Assembly (NCBI GenBank): GCA_029940475.1
Contig: JAPYUT010000024.1
Location: 1 to 45,155 of the forward strand
Direction: 5' to 3'
Length of the DNA stretch: 45,155 nt
DNA from: Verrucomicrobiales bacterium
Lineage (GTDB): Bacteria; Verrucomicrobiota; Verrucomicrobiia; Verrucomicrobiales; DEV007
Position 1 is the first letter of the stretch, and each line of letters starts with the position of its first letter. Position numbers and translations under genes: made by a program. Positions 1-9,400 of this stretch are shown here, piece after piece. The notes beneath the pieces were generated by a model. It had not been told where the DNA came from, made no database searches, and saw nothing but the letters and a program-made list of their open reading frames with translations.

Positions 1-14
1 AGGACCGGCAGGCC

Positions 15-713
15 ATGGCACGCAAGAAATCACAATTCAAGGCACATGGGCTGGAGACGCTCGAGCAATGGGATAAACTTGCGGCCAAGAACAAGGTCTC
101 GGGTGAGAAATTTCTCGCGGAAAACTCGAAGAAAGAAGGTGTGAAAACGACCGCTACCGGCCTGCAGTACAAGGTCATTACCGCAGGTAAAGGGGAGATC
201 CCGAAGTCAACCGATCGCGTGCAGGCAAAATACCGCGGCACCCTGATTGATGGCAAGGTCTTCGATCAATCGAAAGGTGATTTACCGACACAATTCAGTG
301 TGCGCGGTGTGATCAAGGGCTGGACCGAGGCGTTGCAGATGATGCCGGTTGGCTCCAAGTGGCAGCTGTTCATTCCATCTGATCTTGCATATGGCGACCT
401 TGGCCGCCGGCCTCCGATTGGACCGAACTCGACCCTGATCTTTGACATCGAACTTGCCGAGATTACCAAGCCGGGTCCTCAGGTTAGCCCGCCGGTGCGT
501 GCCCCGCAGGTTGGCCCCGGCAGGAAGCCCGGCACAACTACCAAGCCACGCAAACCGATTACCGCCACCACGCCACCGGTTGCTGTTGAGTTTCCGAAGG
601 AAAAGGGCGGAAAAATCAAGGTCACCCCGGTTGACCCGATTACCGGCAAGCCGACCGGCAAGACCAAGCTGATTGAACCAAGATCCCAGGTTAAGCCCGA
701 GAAAAAGCAGTAA
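15..713 (+). CDS. FKBP-type peptidyl-prolyl cis-trans isomerase, possibly 5'-truncated by window edge
   Basis: Catalyses proline cis-trans isomerisation in protein folding. Residues about 27-52 resemble the end of the FkpA/Mip N-terminal domain (GEKFLAEN, then GVKTTATGLQYKVI), followed by a full FKBP core at about 53-152 (VQAKYRGTLIDGKVFDQS, VIKGWTEALQMMPVGSKWQL, the DLAYGDLG loop, STLIFDIEL). The last 80 residues are a basic Pro/Lys/Thr-rich tail that FKBPs normally lack. No signal peptide follows the ATG at 15, yet relatives of this class are exported and carry a longer helical N-terminus. The frame is open to base 3 with no stop, so the true start may lie upstream of the window. Identity is sure; the start is not. 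It stands alone, with 177 bp to the next gene. Confidence 0.9.
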   Translation: MARKKSQFKAHGLETLEQWDKLAAKNKVSGEKFLAENSKKEGVKTTATGLQYKVITAGKGEIPKSTDRVQAKYRGTLIDGKVFDQSKGDLPTQFSVRGVIKGWTEALQMMPVGSKWQLFIPSDLAYGDLGRRPPIGPNSTLIFDIELAEITKPGPQVSPPVRAPQVGPGRKPGTTTKPRKPITATTPPVAVEFPKEKGGKIKVTPVDPITGKPTGKTKLIEPRSQVKPEKKQ

Positions 714-890
714 ACGTTTTTTTACCGGCTGGCAGGCTCCTGGCAGTATACTGTTCCCCGCGGTTCAACTCAGGAAGTGATGAGCGGATGGTATTGAACA
801 GGTTGGCATTGGCTCCTTGTTAAAGAGGGCACAGGGTGGCTATTTAACAATGCGGATTACACAAACCGCTCAAGGGCGCATTCAGCAAAG

Positions 891-1739
891 ATGGCAGAAA
901 CAAACAAGACAGTCGGGGTAGTGGGCCTCGGCATCATTGGCAGCCGGGTGGCCAAGAACCTGCGTGATAAGGGTTGGCACACTTGTGTCTGGAACCGCAC
1001 GCCGCAGGATCATCCGGACGCACTTGGTTCACCGGGGGAGCTTGCCAGTCAGGCTTCGGTGGTGCAGATCTTCGTGCGCGATGGAGAGGCGCTCCTGGAA
1101 GTGATGGATGGCATGGCTTCACAACTGGGCGCAGGGCATGTGATCCTTAACCATGCCACGGTGTCCCCGGAGGCAACTCGTGAGGCGGCGCAACGCACCG
1201 CCAGTGCCGGTGCCGCCTTTTTGGATTGTCCCTTTACCGGCAGCAGGGATGCCGCGGCAGCCGGCAAGCTTAATTATTACGTTGGTGGTGAACAGCAAGT
1301 CCTGGAGCAGGTGCGCAGGGTTCTGGATGCCAGTGCGCACACGATCACACATCTCGGCAAAATCGGCACGGCAACGGTATTGAAGATCGCCACCAACATG
1401 ATTTCCGCGACCACTGTGGCAATCCTGGCGGAGGCATTGGCAGTTTGTGAGAAGGGCGGGGTTGAACTGCAGAAACTGCAACAGGCACTTGCGGTCAACG
1501 GCTGCGCTTCAGGATTGTCCGGGATGAAGTTACCGACAATGCTTGCCGGCGATTACGATCCGCATTTTTCGCTTAAGAACATGCTCAAGGATGCGCAATT
1601 TGGCCTGGCACTGGCCGGGGACAGTGATACAAACCTCCCTGTCCTGGCTTCCGCCGCCGCGGCAATGCTGGAGCAAATGGATGCCGGGCGGGGAGAGGAG
1701 GATTACTCTGTGGTTTACGAAAAATACCGCAAGGGGTAG
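891..1739 (+). CDS. NAD(P)-dependent beta-hydroxyacid dehydrogenase family oxidoreductase
   Basis: Member of the 3-hydroxyisobutyrate / 6-phosphogluconate dehydrogenase superfamily, cytoplasmic, 282 aa, which is normal for the family. The N-terminal Rossmann fold shows the dinucleotide motif VGLGIIGSR (residues 11-19). The region DCPFTGSRDAAAAGKL corresponds to the family substrate-binding DAPVSGG motif. The catalytic lysine is K165 in GTATVLKIATNMI, followed by the all-alpha C-terminal domain. Substrate cannot be told from sequence: glyoxylate/succinic semialdehyde reductase-like and imine reductase-like enzymes share this plan, and the substrate motif here (CPFTGSRD) departs from the hydroxyisobutyrate form. 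Starts at ATG without a clear Shine-Dalgarno sequence. Confidence 0.88.
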   Translation: MAETNKTVGVVGLGIIGSRVAKNLRDKGWHTCVWNRTPQDHPDALGSPGELASQASVVQIFVRDGEALLEVMDGMASQLGAGHVILNHATVSPEATREAAQRTASAGAAFLDCPFTGSRDAAAAGKLNYYVGGEQQVLEQVRRVLDASAHTITHLGKIGTATVLKIATNMISATTVAILAEALAVCEKGGVELQKLQQALAVNGCASGLSGMKLPTMLAGDYDPHFSLKNMLKDAQFGLALAGDSDTNLPVLASAAAAMLEQMDAGRGEEDYSVVYEKYRKG

Positions 1740-1766
1740 GGTTTTTATAACGGCTGTGCATGCCTT

Positions 1767-1901
1767 ATGGCAAAAATTCAATCGGCAGAATCCATCGAAG
1801 ATTGGATAACACGTGCACCGGAATATCTCGTTGCAGTCCCGTACAGATTACGGGAATTAATTCAGAATCTCCCTGCTGAACCTGAGGGGCGGGTTAAATG
1901 A
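1767..1901 (+). CDS. possible small protein, 44 aa
   Basis: A short open frame beginning 27 bp after the dehydrogenase stop. The product starts MAKIQSAESIEDWITRAPEY and has a balanced, amphipathic composition (acidic N-half, VPYRLRELIQNLPAEP C-half) unlike a random out-of-frame read. No Shine-Dalgarno sequence is visible before the ATG and no family is recognised. It could be a co-transcribed small protein or chance. Confidence 0.25.
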   Translation: MAKIQSAESIEDWITRAPEYLVAVPYRLRELIQNLPAEPEGRVK

Positions 1902-2020
1902 TCGCAGCCATGTGATGGCCCGGGGGTGAGCGTTTCCGCAATCTCAACGATCAGGCAAAGCCCTTTTCACGGGGGCGCCTGCCGGGCAGGAGTGAATGAT
2001 TAAGGAGGAAATTGGATGGT

Positions 2021-2530
2021 TTAAACGGGAGGAAGATCCCGGGGAGTGATAAATTGTTTAAGCCGCCCGCAATCAGGCCCGATTTCACCCCAGTAATTGA
2101 TGTTGAGTTCGATGATTGCAACGGAGCAGGTGACGAAGCGGTCAATCTCGTTGCCCCCGGTCAGGTAGTGGGCAAATTTATGTGTGCCCGGGTTATGGCT
2201 GAAAATCATTACGTGACTGGCGCTTGCCGCCTCGTCGATGCCGGTGATGACACGTTGGTAATCGGGGATTGATGCCAGGTAGAGATCGTCAACAGGCTGG
2301 ATTTTTTCCGGCTTGATATTCAGTGTAGCGGCAATCAGTTTCGCGGTGCTCAAGGCCCGGAGTGCCGTGCTGCTTAGCAGGATATCCGGCTTGATGCCCC
2401 GCTTTTCCAGGTAACTGCCTATTTGAGGTGCCGTGGCGAGGCCGCGTTTGTTCAGGGGCCGGTCATGATCCGCAAGGTCGGGTAAATGCCAGTCGGATTT
2501 GGCATGACGCGCGAGGGTAAGGGTTTTCAT
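2021..2530 (-). CDS. SixA-like phosphohistidine phosphatase (histidine phosphatase superfamily)
   Basis: Removes phosphate from phosphohistidine or other phospho-substrates in the cytoplasm; no signal peptide. 169 aa, close to SixA length. The catalytic RH motif is LARHAKSDW (residues 6-14), with the family arginine in SSTALRALSTAKLI and the second histidine in IFSHNPGTH. The short form without an insert domain is typical of SixA rather than of phosphoglycerate mutase. Its ATG overlaps the stop of the upstream secreted gene by 4 bp (ATGA), so it is the last gene of a coupled three-gene operon led by the giant CotH/LTD protein. No histidine kinase or phosphotransfer protein is encoded nearby, so its partner is unknown. 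Confidence 0.85.
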   Translation of the reverse strand: MKTLTLARHAKSDWHLPDLADHDRPLNKRGLATAPQIGSYLEKRGIKPDILLSSTALRALSTAKLIAATLNIKPEKIQPVDDLYLASIPDYQRVITGIDEAASASHVMIFSHNPGTHKFAHYLTGGNEIDRFVTCSVAIIELNINYWGEIGPDCGRLKQFITPRDLPPV

Positions 2531-3408
2531 TGAACTTGTTCAGGGAAGTCCCTGCGGTAACGGGCAAGAAGACCGGGAAAATCATTGGGCACCAGGTAAA
2601 TTCGGCCACGGATGGTTTTTGCCTCTCCGGGTTCAAGGCCGCCGATGCGCAAATCGCTGTGCAGGCAGCGGATGACTCCCTGGAAGAGTTCCTGGTATGG
2701 TTCCCAGGCGGTTGCCAGGAGCCACTTGCCATCACTGCTGACACAGCCAATCAGCCCGAGGTTCGGGGTATCCGGGTGTAAGGGCCTGGGGTTGACGTCT
2801 TCGCGCGGGACATGTTGCGGACACCAGACCTGCCCGGGGGTGTAACGGCCATTGACGGCCCAGTCTTCAGTGGGCATGAAGTCGGGTTTATCGTCCGCAT
2901 CCTGGAAAACGAATGATTTTTTAAGGTAGGCATATTTGTCGTCGGTGGCCCCGGCCCCGGTCCCGGTGAAAACTCCGACACGGGTGCAGGGCTGTGCCCA
3001 GTGTGCAGTGGATCGTTGATCGCCCGGGTTACTGGCAACGAGCTTGAAGCTTACGCCGTCGGCGAGGGCATGGATCACATGATCAACAATGACGCCGTCT
3101 TTAAGCGTGCAACGCAGCTTAAGGATTGTCTTTGCAGCATTGATTGAAACGAGTTTGGTTTCATGGCCGATGACCGTCTTGTCCCAGGACCGGTCAGTGG
3201 AACCCGGGCGGCAATAGGCTTCAAGATACCAGGTTTCAACCTTGCCGCCAGGGATGCCGGGGTGGTGGATGGTGAGGATATTGTCCTGCCACCCGAGGGT
3301 GAAGGGCGTGCGCCTTGTGGGGTTGTCATTTTTCGGGCCGGTGAGTGCCAGTACGGAAACAGAGACTCCGGCGAGTGCCAGTGATATCAGTGTTGCGACT
3401 TTGCTCAT
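2527..3408 (-). CDS. secreted protein of unknown family (middle gene of giant-protein operon)
   Basis: 293 aa with a signal peptide ([22 protein letters not shown]). The mature part is rich in Trp, Asp and Gly and reads like a beta-sandwich: it contains [40 protein letters not shown] and a last part [20 protein letters not shown]. Five cysteines could form disulphides outside the cytoplasm. I recognise no named domain; the fold resembles sugar-mutarotase-like or carbohydrate-processing sandwich proteins of PVC bacteria only in general character. The start overlaps the stop of the giant gene by 4 bp and its own stop overlaps the SixA-like start by 4 bp, so translation of all three is probably coupled. 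Confidence 0.75.
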   Translation of the reverse strand: MSKVATLISLALAGVSVSVLALTGPKNDNPTRRTPFTLGWQDNILTIHHPGIPGGKVETWYLEAYCRPGSTDRSWDKTVIGHETKLVSINAAKTILKLRCTLKDGVIVDHVIHALADGVSFKLVASNPGDQRSTAHWAQPCTRVGVFTGTGAGATDDKYAYLKKSFVFQDADDKPDFMPTEDWAVNGRYTPGQVWCPQHVPREDVNPRPLHPDTPNLGLIGCVSSDGKWLLATAWEPYQELFQGVIRCLHSDLRIGGLEPGEAKTIRGRIYLVPNDFPGLLARYRRDFPEQVQ

Positions 3409-6400
3409 GGGGCGAGCCTGATGCGGTAGCAGCGCGCTAAACTGCCCGCGGGCTGCGGGTCAACATGGCTGGTTGTTGATCCTGCGGATGCCGTGACGGT
3501 TGCCAAAGTCGCCCAATTTTCAAGATTGGCACTGTAATCGATGGCATAACTGCGTCCGGGAGCACTTTCCCAGGTAAGGGTAATATTGCCTTCGGCGGAA
3601 GTGGTGATTGAGTGCCACTTCAGTTGCGAGTTGAAATCAAGCGGATCGGTGCCCAGGGCGATTTCCTCACCGTCGGAGAAGCCATCGCCATCGGTATCGG
3701 GATTGTTCGGGTCGGTGCCTGCGGCAGCTTCCTCGGATGCGGTAAGGCCATCCTCATCAAGGTCGTCGTTTGCGGTTGGGATTCTCCCGAAGCTGAGTGC
3801 TTCGCTATTGTAACTGGCTTCGATGTCTGTGGACGTGAGTGAGCGCGAGTAGATCTTTACCATCGCGATTGAGAACGAGCCGGAACTTGACTGGTGGCGG
3901 CTGCCATTAGACTGGTTTTGTGAGCTGATCACAAAGGGCAGGGGCTGTGCTCCGGAGCCGGTGCCCTGCACGATGAGTGGATCGTGGTCTAGGAAGTTTG
4001 TCTCCATGCCATTGGTGTAGACAGTGGACCTGCCGGAGCCGTCGTAGGTGTAGGCAATGTGTGTCCAGAGGTTTCTTTCCTCCTGGTTAGCCCAGCCCAT
4101 GGCGGTAGTGCTGCCCCAGTGCTCGATGGCACCGACTGAATTGATGGAACCGTGGTTAAGCGACACCATGCTTCCGGAGCCCCCGTTCTGGCGCCCCCAT
4201 GACACCACTGCCTCTCTTGCACCGATAACAGGGTTGAACATCCAGGCCTCGACGGTGTGGTGATTGTTGGCGAGTATCGAGGCAGGTGCTGTCGGGCCGA
4301 TATACCAGTCACTCTCACCATCGAAGATAACCGCGCGGATACCACCGGTATCGCCGGCAACAGGGATGTCGGATTCGGCCACGAAATTTCCGCCGATTAA
4401 GCCGGTATTCGGCCATGATGCCACGGGGCCTGGGTTTAAACCGCGGGAATCCAGCAGCACCAGCAAACCATTGGAGATATTCAGCGTAATGGGAATGGTT
4501 TTCGGTGAGCCGAGCGTGGCGGATGCGGTGAGGGTAACGTTACCGCTGTAGGTTCCCGGGCTCAGGTTTGCCGTGGTGAAGGTAAGGGTATGTGGCTGTA
4601 TATCAGAGGGGCCGGTTGATGAACCGGTTGTCGGGGTTACACCGATCCATGGTATGTTGGTGGAGATCGTGTAGCTCATGTTGGTAGCGGCTTCCCCGTT
4701 CCAGATATTGAAGGGTTGGTTGTCAGCGTTTGCACCCTCCTGGGCAGTGATGCTGAGGCTGTTTAAATTCGTCGCAATCACGGGCTGTGCGACGCTCAGC
4801 ATGACCGGGATCAAGAGCGGTGAGTTGCCGGCTTGCGGTGAGCTTACAGTGATATCAGCTGTGTAGATGCCGCCGGCCAGGCCGGAGGTCATGAAGGTCA
4901 CGGTGTGGGTGGTGGTATCGCTGAGGCTGCTTGAGGATCCGGATGCCGGCGTGATGTTCAGCCACGGGCTATTCTCAGTAATGGTATAGTTCAGCGTGTC
5001 ACTGCCGGAGTTACTGAGGGTAAAGTTTATTGCCGCGGCATTCTCCCCGAAGGTGGCGGCGAGGGCAATCTCCGTGGTGTTGCTTTCGATCCGTGGCGAG
5101 GTCGGTGGCAGGCTGCTTATGCCCGGGGTTCCGCCGGTATCAGTTGAGAGCTTCCAGTTGAGGGGCTCAGTGCCGAACTCGTTGCCAAAGATGCGTTCAA
5201 TGGAGTAACCGGTGCCAAGGGCATCGGCCGGCCATGGTGCCACGATGTCGTAACGCACCGCGTCAATCTCAATGAACCCGGAATCGGGTTCACCAGACTC
5301 GGGCATTTGCAGGCGAAGGTTCTCGCCATTGTCCTGGAGACTGCCGCCGAACGGGCCGTAAATGGCAACGGAAGGGTCAATGGAGTGCCGGGCACGGAAG
5401 GTGGCAGGGTTGCCACTGACGACCAACGCGATTTCACCGAAAGCCAGTGTCTGCGCCGGGGGGAAATCAAAGTCGAGGCCGTTGATTTTCCAGACGTGTT
5501 CTGGGATTTCAGGATCGAACAGGCTCGCTGCCGTGCTGCTGATATTCTGGATCTCGATCCAGTCCATTTCCCCGGGCACATTTTGGTACATGATCTCGGT
5601 GATCACCAGCGGTCCGATATACGGGTTGCTATTTTCTGCGCCAAGGGTGGATGTCTGCTGTGCGGTGAAGAATGCCTCTCCCTGCGAGTTGACGTGGCTG
5701 CCGAAGCTCACGCCGTTACGCGCGGCATCAAAGTCGCGATCAGCGGCAAAGCTGACCGGGGTCCCGTTGATGGCCTCGATCAGGTAGACTTGGTCACCGC
5801 CTGAGCTGATGGCGAATTCCCAAGGCGCCGGGATGCCGGCATCGGGGTTCCAGATCCCATTTGGGTTAAAGTCAGTTTCGTCAATGACAAGGTAACCTCC
5901 TGCCGGAACGATTGTGCCTCCGGGTATCAGGTATTTCTGCCAGTTTGAATCCGAGTCTGAAAGATACCAGCCTGAGATATCAATCGGCGTGTTCGTGTGG
6001 TTGCTGATCTCGACAGCATCAAGTGCGGGTAAGTCGGTGTGGGTGAGGATTTCCGAGATGCTCAGGTTAACACCCGGCGCGCTGCCCGGGTTGCCCGGGC
6101 TACCGCCAAACTCAACACTGGCGCGCCAGTTGTCTGCGTCGTCGTAGTCGCCGTCGTAGTCGATGATTTCGAGGCTGCTGCCGCCGCCGTCCGACCGGGC
6201 CGGCCAGTCGTTGCCGTCGTTGTATTCGAAGCGGTGAATGATGTTGCCGTCAGGATCGCGCAGGATTACCTCCTCGCCGCCGTTGGAGAGTGAACCGCCG
6301 GCCCATTCGGCGACGACGGTTATGCCCGTGCCGTAGATAGCGGCGAAGGCACCGGCATCGTTGGTGACGATAACCCTCTGGCCGGCACCCAGGATGTAGC

Positions 6401-9400
6401 TTGGCAGGACCAGCGCGTTAAAGGGGGCGCCGCCCTCGAAGCTGACTCCCGCGAGGTCGATGGGCGCGTTGCCGGTATTGGTAAGCTCGATGAATTCAAT
6501 GCCTGTGCCATTGGGGGCACTATACATGATCTCGGTAATGCGCAGGGCGTCGAGGTAATCATTGGACAGGCCGGGATCGATGAGCAGCACGTAGTCGAAC
6601 TCAAAGCGCGCGTTCCTGGCACTGTCGGTACTGGCAAAGATTCCTCCCTTGCGCGCGGTGGTTCCTGCGGGCAGCGTGCGGCTGTAGAGGTTGAGCCATT
6701 CTCCCGGTTCCCCCCGGCGCTCGAAGCGCAGTTGGTTCCCGACCCGGCGGATCCGTATCTTGGCATCGCCTTCCGACCAGCTTGTCGAGTCGAGCTGGCT
6801 GTAGTTTCCACCTGTTGAGCGCTTGACGCGCAGATAATCGCCATCCTCAAGCATGAGCGTATAACGCGTGTTCCTTGAGCCCTCCCTCAACTCAATCATC
6901 AAGCCTGTTGCAAAGTCGCCCTGCTGCAGGGTGTCGAGTGAGACATCGGTATGCATTGACCAGTCGGTTGACTCCGGCAGGTCCCGCCAAAGGACCGGAT
7001 GGCTTGGGTTACTCATGCTCAGGGGCAGTGCGGATTCTTCACTGATTGCCATCACCAGGCTGCCCGGTCGGTCATCAAGTGAATACCAGGAGGATGGCGA
7101 GTCACCATCGCGCAGTTCAAGATCCTCAGTACTCCAGTAGTCCTCAAGGATAGGCTCGCTGAAGTTGCTTTGCCCGGATGCGGCAAACACCGCAGCCTCG
7201 CGCGTGAGGCTTTTTTCCAAGCCATCACTGTCGGTGGCGCTTACGGTGAACTCATAAAGGCCTGGAGCGCCGAAGCGTGAGACTGCCACCGGGCTGGTGG
7301 CAGCTGAGAGGTTGGTGCCGGCAACCGGGCTGACAGCCCATGAGTAGCTCAGGGCTGTGCCCTCGGGATCGTAGCTGGCCGATGCGTCCAGGTCGATTTT
7401 TCCGGACAGGTCGACGTTGAAGGAGGCGGGATCGGGATTAAAGGCGATGACGGGACGGGCGTTGCTGGTCTTGTTGACGGTGTAAGTGTCGCTACCGACA
7501 ACGTTCCCTTCTGCGTCAATGGCCTGGACAGTGAGGACGTTGCTGCCCTGGCGCAACTGGATGCCGCTCAGGCTCCATGCTGTCTGGCTGGAGAAATTCC
7601 ACTGTGCCTCGGGATGCCCGGCGACCCGCACGGCAAAGGCCCGGTAACTGCTGTTACCGCTGAGATTAATGGTGTCAGCTGAGGTCGTGGTTGATGACCC
7701 GCTAATGCTGAAGCTGGTGTTTAGGGCGTTGCCGATCTCGCTTTGTGCCCTGCTTCTACGGCTGTTGTGCCAGCCGGTGTAGGTGCCCTCGTTGCTGCTG
7801 TAGGAGCTGGAGGCATCCTCTTCACAGTCGAACCAGGCCTGCAGGCGCGGGCCGGTTGCCGCATATTCATTGATCATCTTGCCAAGGTAGTAGTTGACCC
7901 TCTGCCTCACGTAGGACTTGTCGAAGAAATTGCGCACCCCGGACAGGTTGCCAAAGAACGCCGCGCCCGAGTTGCCAAAGGTGAGGTCCGAGTCCCACTG
8001 GATGAGCATCCACTTGCCGTCCGAGTAGCGGCGCAGGAAGTAGCCGTTCTTGCCGCGGTTGCGCGTGAGGGTATCCCAGTCATCACACCAGCCGCGCACG
8101 ACGGCGTTTGCGGCCATCATGTCGATGTCCGTAGTGCGCTCGATTTCCTCGCGGGTGAAGGAGTTTGTGCCGACCTTGCTGACCCAGGTGGTGAAGGAGG
8201 AATAGTCGTATTCGGTTTCCCGCGAGCGCTTGATCCACTCAGCGTGGTAGCGCTCCGGCTCGTGGGTGCCCTTCCAGCCCCAGTCGGCATTGCGCTGCGC
8301 GCGCCCCCAGCCGTCATCAAACCACCATTCATCATCAATGCGGTAGAGCTCGCCCTTCTCGCCGTCCTGCCAGTTGCGTTTCAGGAAATCATTGGCGTTG
8401 GGTTCCAGGTCCTCGCGCAGGCTGGCCGAGCCGCCGTTGTAGATAACCCTGACAAACTCGTTCTCGTTGGCGGCATGCCCGCAAAGGTAGAGCCAGTAGC
8501 GGATGATGCGCCCGTGATAGGCTCTCCCGCCACCGGCATCGGAATCAATTGAGCGCTTGGAGTAGCCGCGGAAGCGCTTGTCGCCGGGAGTCTTCCATTT
8601 GGCTTTCGACAGGCCGTTGCCATTGTCGCGCGTCCAGGGGCTGCCGCTTTTACGGATTTCAGAGTTATAGAAGATGTCCTTTTCATTGGAGATAAAGGTG
8701 GCGTTGAAATACTGGTTGGAGAGGCGCGGGAAGTCATAATCACGTGATGAGCTCTCGCCGGTGCCCGTGCTCAGGGAGTTCCTGTCATACTCGGCGATGA
8801 CAAAGCGCTGGGTACGCAGGTTAGTGGCAATGTTGCTGTTGTCGACAACCCACATGGCGGGTAAGCCGGGAGCCGGCCCCGGGGCGATGGAGTTGCCACC
8901 GGCACTGCCGGCCTGCACGTAAAACTGCACGATGGCGTTGTCACTCTGGTGCTGGGTGAGGGTGGCGGAGTAGACACCGTCCCCGGCGAGCTCATCGCCG
9001 TTTGTGCCATTGTCATTCATCGCAGTGGACTGGTAGGCTGCATTGCCCGCGCTGCTGTCGCGCCGGTGATACACGTTGACTGAGCTTAAGGGCGTTGCCG
9101 ACTCCACGTTCGCGCTGATGATTACCGGGTCTGAGGAAGTGGGAACCGGCGGGCTGTGTTTCAGGTTTGAAACCGTTGGCGCGGGGGCATTGAGGGCAGC
9201 ACTGTTCGCGCTGCCGGCAGTACCGAGGTTTGGCGGCACAGGCAGGTGCAGGACACCTCCGAAGGAACGGTCCCAGGAGTATACCACGAGGGTTGGCTTA
9301 CCGGAAATCCAGCGTGCCTGGCAGCTGAAAGTCAGGGTGTCGTTCTGGCTGATTTGCGTGATGTCAATTTCACAGCGGTTCGCCTTGTTGTCGCCGTGGC

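Noticed and set aside
1978-1990. CCTGCC-G-GGCAGG palindrome between the convergent dehydrogenase/SixA ends
   Set aside because: No loop of usable size unless shortened to a 4-bp stem, and no T-run follows on either strand.
7743-8552. 269-codon plus-strand frame within the giant gene
   Set aside because: Antisense shadow of the CotH region, Val/Ala-rich and without start signals. Long antisense frames are expected at this GC content.
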